DNA of 64,000 nucleotides from Siphonodentalium dalli (lineage: Eukaryota > Mollusca > Scaphopoda > Gadilida > Siphonodentaliidae): assembly GCA_032622095.1 (NCBI GenBank), contig CP136062.1:37200918-37264917 (forward strand), given 5' to 3'. Of this stretch, positions 40,401-43,400 are shown in pieces (position 1 is the stretch's first letter; the number at the start of each line of letters is the position of its first letter). A model generated the notes under the pieces. It did no database searches. It was not told the DNA's origin and worked only from the letters and a program-made list of their open reading frames with translations. The position numbers and the translations under genes are program-made.

Positions 40401-43400
40401 TGTGGGCAGTAGCATTAGTCATCCAGCGCCTGCGGCGCATAATATACTATGGGTAGCGGGATGGGGTGGTGGGTGGGCCACCTTATACATATTATTTATG
40501 TGGGCAGTAGCATTAGTCATTCAGCGTCTGCGGCGCATAAGATACTATAGGAGGTGGGTTCAGTCTGCTTCCTCGGTGGACAAATCTAGGGGCGCCTGCG
40601 GCGCATAATATATTTTGGGTGGCGGGATGGGGTGGTGGGCGGGCCACCTTATACATATTATATGCGGGGTAGCATCACTAAATTCACCCTCTGGGGACCT
40701 CATTCTGCAAATGACAGGCACACTATTTCAAGGCTTGAACACATTGACATAGTTGGGGGAGGGTGGGTAGATGGTTGTGGGGTGAGGTGTTTATAATCAA
40801 CAACAATTTCTGTAAGTAGAGTAAAACAGATATGTGCTCTGAGAAGAAGCTTAATCAGGTATGATCATATATATACAGAATTGTAGTGGTAGTGTAGGGA
40901 AGAGGCAGACAATGAAAATGATTTCTGTAATAAATAACCCTTTCTTGACGGAGCTGTGCTGGTGCAGTGTTAAGTTCCTGTGCCAGTGCATTCTCTTATA
41001 TATACATTTTGATTATTATACCCCCCGCAACTCATTGCGGGGGGGGGGGGGGGGTATACTGATATCAGCTTGTCCGTCCGTCCGTCCATCCGTCTGTCAT
41101 GCCGTCAGTCCGTCCGTGGACACAAATTTGTCCGGAGTTTTTCTCAGTCGTTTTTTTTTTTATCAATTTCCGTGAAACTTGGCAGAGACATCAACCACCA
41201 TGGGAACCTGTGCACCTGTGATTATGACGTCTGTCAGACTTTTTTTGGAGGAGTTATCACCCCTTTTTCGACTTAGAAAATTTTCACAACATGTATAATT
41301 TTGTCATGAGCTTTTATTCCTACATTTTTAGGTCAATTTTTTTTAAACTTGGCACTGATATTTAGTACCATGGGAACCTGTGCACCTGCGATTATGACAT
41401 CTGTCCGACATTTTTTGGTGGAGTTATCTCCCTTTTTCGACTTATAAATATTTTTGCAACATGCATAATTTTGTCCGAGCTTTTATTTCTACACTTTTAG
41501 GTCAATGTTTTTTAATCTTGGCACTGATATTTAGTACCATGGGAACCTGTGCACCTGCGATTATGATGTCTGTCTGACTTTTTTTTGTGGATTTATGGTT
41601 AGGGTTAGGGTTAGGGGGTTTAGGGTTAGGGATACCTGTTGACTTTTTTTGTGGAGTTATGATTAGGGTTAGGGGTTAGGGTTAAGGGGTTTAGGGTTAG
41701 GGATACCTGTTGACATAATTTCAGTGCCCAATATATGGTAATGGCTACTTCACTCAAATAACATTTTGAATACGGGGGGTATTACTTAGTCCCATCTGGG
41801 ACAAGCCTATCTCTAGTTATTATCTTACCGTAACCATTTCATGACAAGAGCTGTGCTGATGCAGCATTACAGACCGTGTGCGTTAGGTCAATGTATTCAC
41901 TTATATTATGCGAGGCTCCCTATGGGATACTCGCATATATATGGGAATGCATTGGCACAGGGTTTTCGCAAAATTTCAGAAGACTCCATTCATGGAAGGG
42001 TTAAAGTAATAAATGGGCCATAATTCATTCATGAATCAATGGGCTGTGACCTCACCAAGCCTTGAAATAGTGTGTCTGTCATTTGCAGAATGAGGTCACC
42101 AGAGGGTGAATTTAGTGATGCTAGCCCGCTATGTGGGGTAGCATCACTAAATTCACCCTCTGGGGACCACATTCTACAAATGACAGACACACTATTTCAA
42201 GGCTGTGACCTCACCTGCCTTATCATGTGATATTTTTTCTCAAAATATTGGCTACTTTTGGTTCAATTAAATGTAATTTATCATTTTTAAAATGTGGTAT
42301 ATTGGTAGAATTGGACAACGTTGGCATCACACAAAGTAAATGCTGTTCGCTTCAACCATGAAACCCGGCACTCATCATCACAGAGGTGTAGAACTTGAGG
42401 CACACTTGAGGCTGTACCTCTTGTTCTGTTCTGTGCACGCATTTGGGTCCCATGCACACACTCGTGCATATTGACTAACCCATGCACACACTCATGTAGT
42501 GTCGGCAAATCAATGCACGCACTCGTGCATATTGACTAACCCATGAACACACTCATGTAGTGTCGGCAAACCAATGCACACACTCGAGCTGTATTGCCAA
42601 ACCCACGCGCACACTCATGTTACGTCGACAAACCCATGCACACACTCAAGCCATATCAACAAACCCATGCACACCCTCGTGTCCTGTCTACAAACCCATG
42701 CACACACTTGTGTCATATTGGCAAACACATGCACACACTTGAGATGTGTCAACTAACCCATGCACACACTCATGTCATTCAACGTATATCTAACATGAAT
42801 GTTTTCAATTCGTTCCAGTGATAGTGCAGATCAACTTACAGGCGAACAACATGAAGGAAAAGACGGACAACCTCAATCCGAATATCTACACGTCAAATCT
42901 ACCGTCATATGAGAGCGTGTTCCCAGATGGCAGCACCCAGATGTCAATCAATGACGGATCATCATCGTTATATTCAGGACCAGGTCTGATCGACCGTAAT
43001 CTAATCCCGCCTCCGGTCGGAGAATCGCACGCTTCGACGGAGCAGACGACTAGTCCCTGCTGCAGTATTATATCCACTCAGCCGAGTGTGAACCTACCTC
43101 ACTATAATCATTTTCGATCGCCGAGCACCTCATCACTCGGGGTCAGATCATACCCGAGTGCGTTTCTGCCGATTCAGCCAAAAAATAACACTCTTCCTCG
43201 TCAAATCAAAGAAAACAACCAAACAAAACAGGAACATTTGCATAAAAACGGTTCAGTTCCGAGGTTACGGAATAACGAGGGACCCAGCAATGCTAATCAT
43301 AATGTGAATTATTACGGACGTCAGTACAGTCCTTCTCGCGGAAGAATGAAATCACCTTCTCCATCAAAATCACCACATCGTCATGGGAACAATTTGTACA

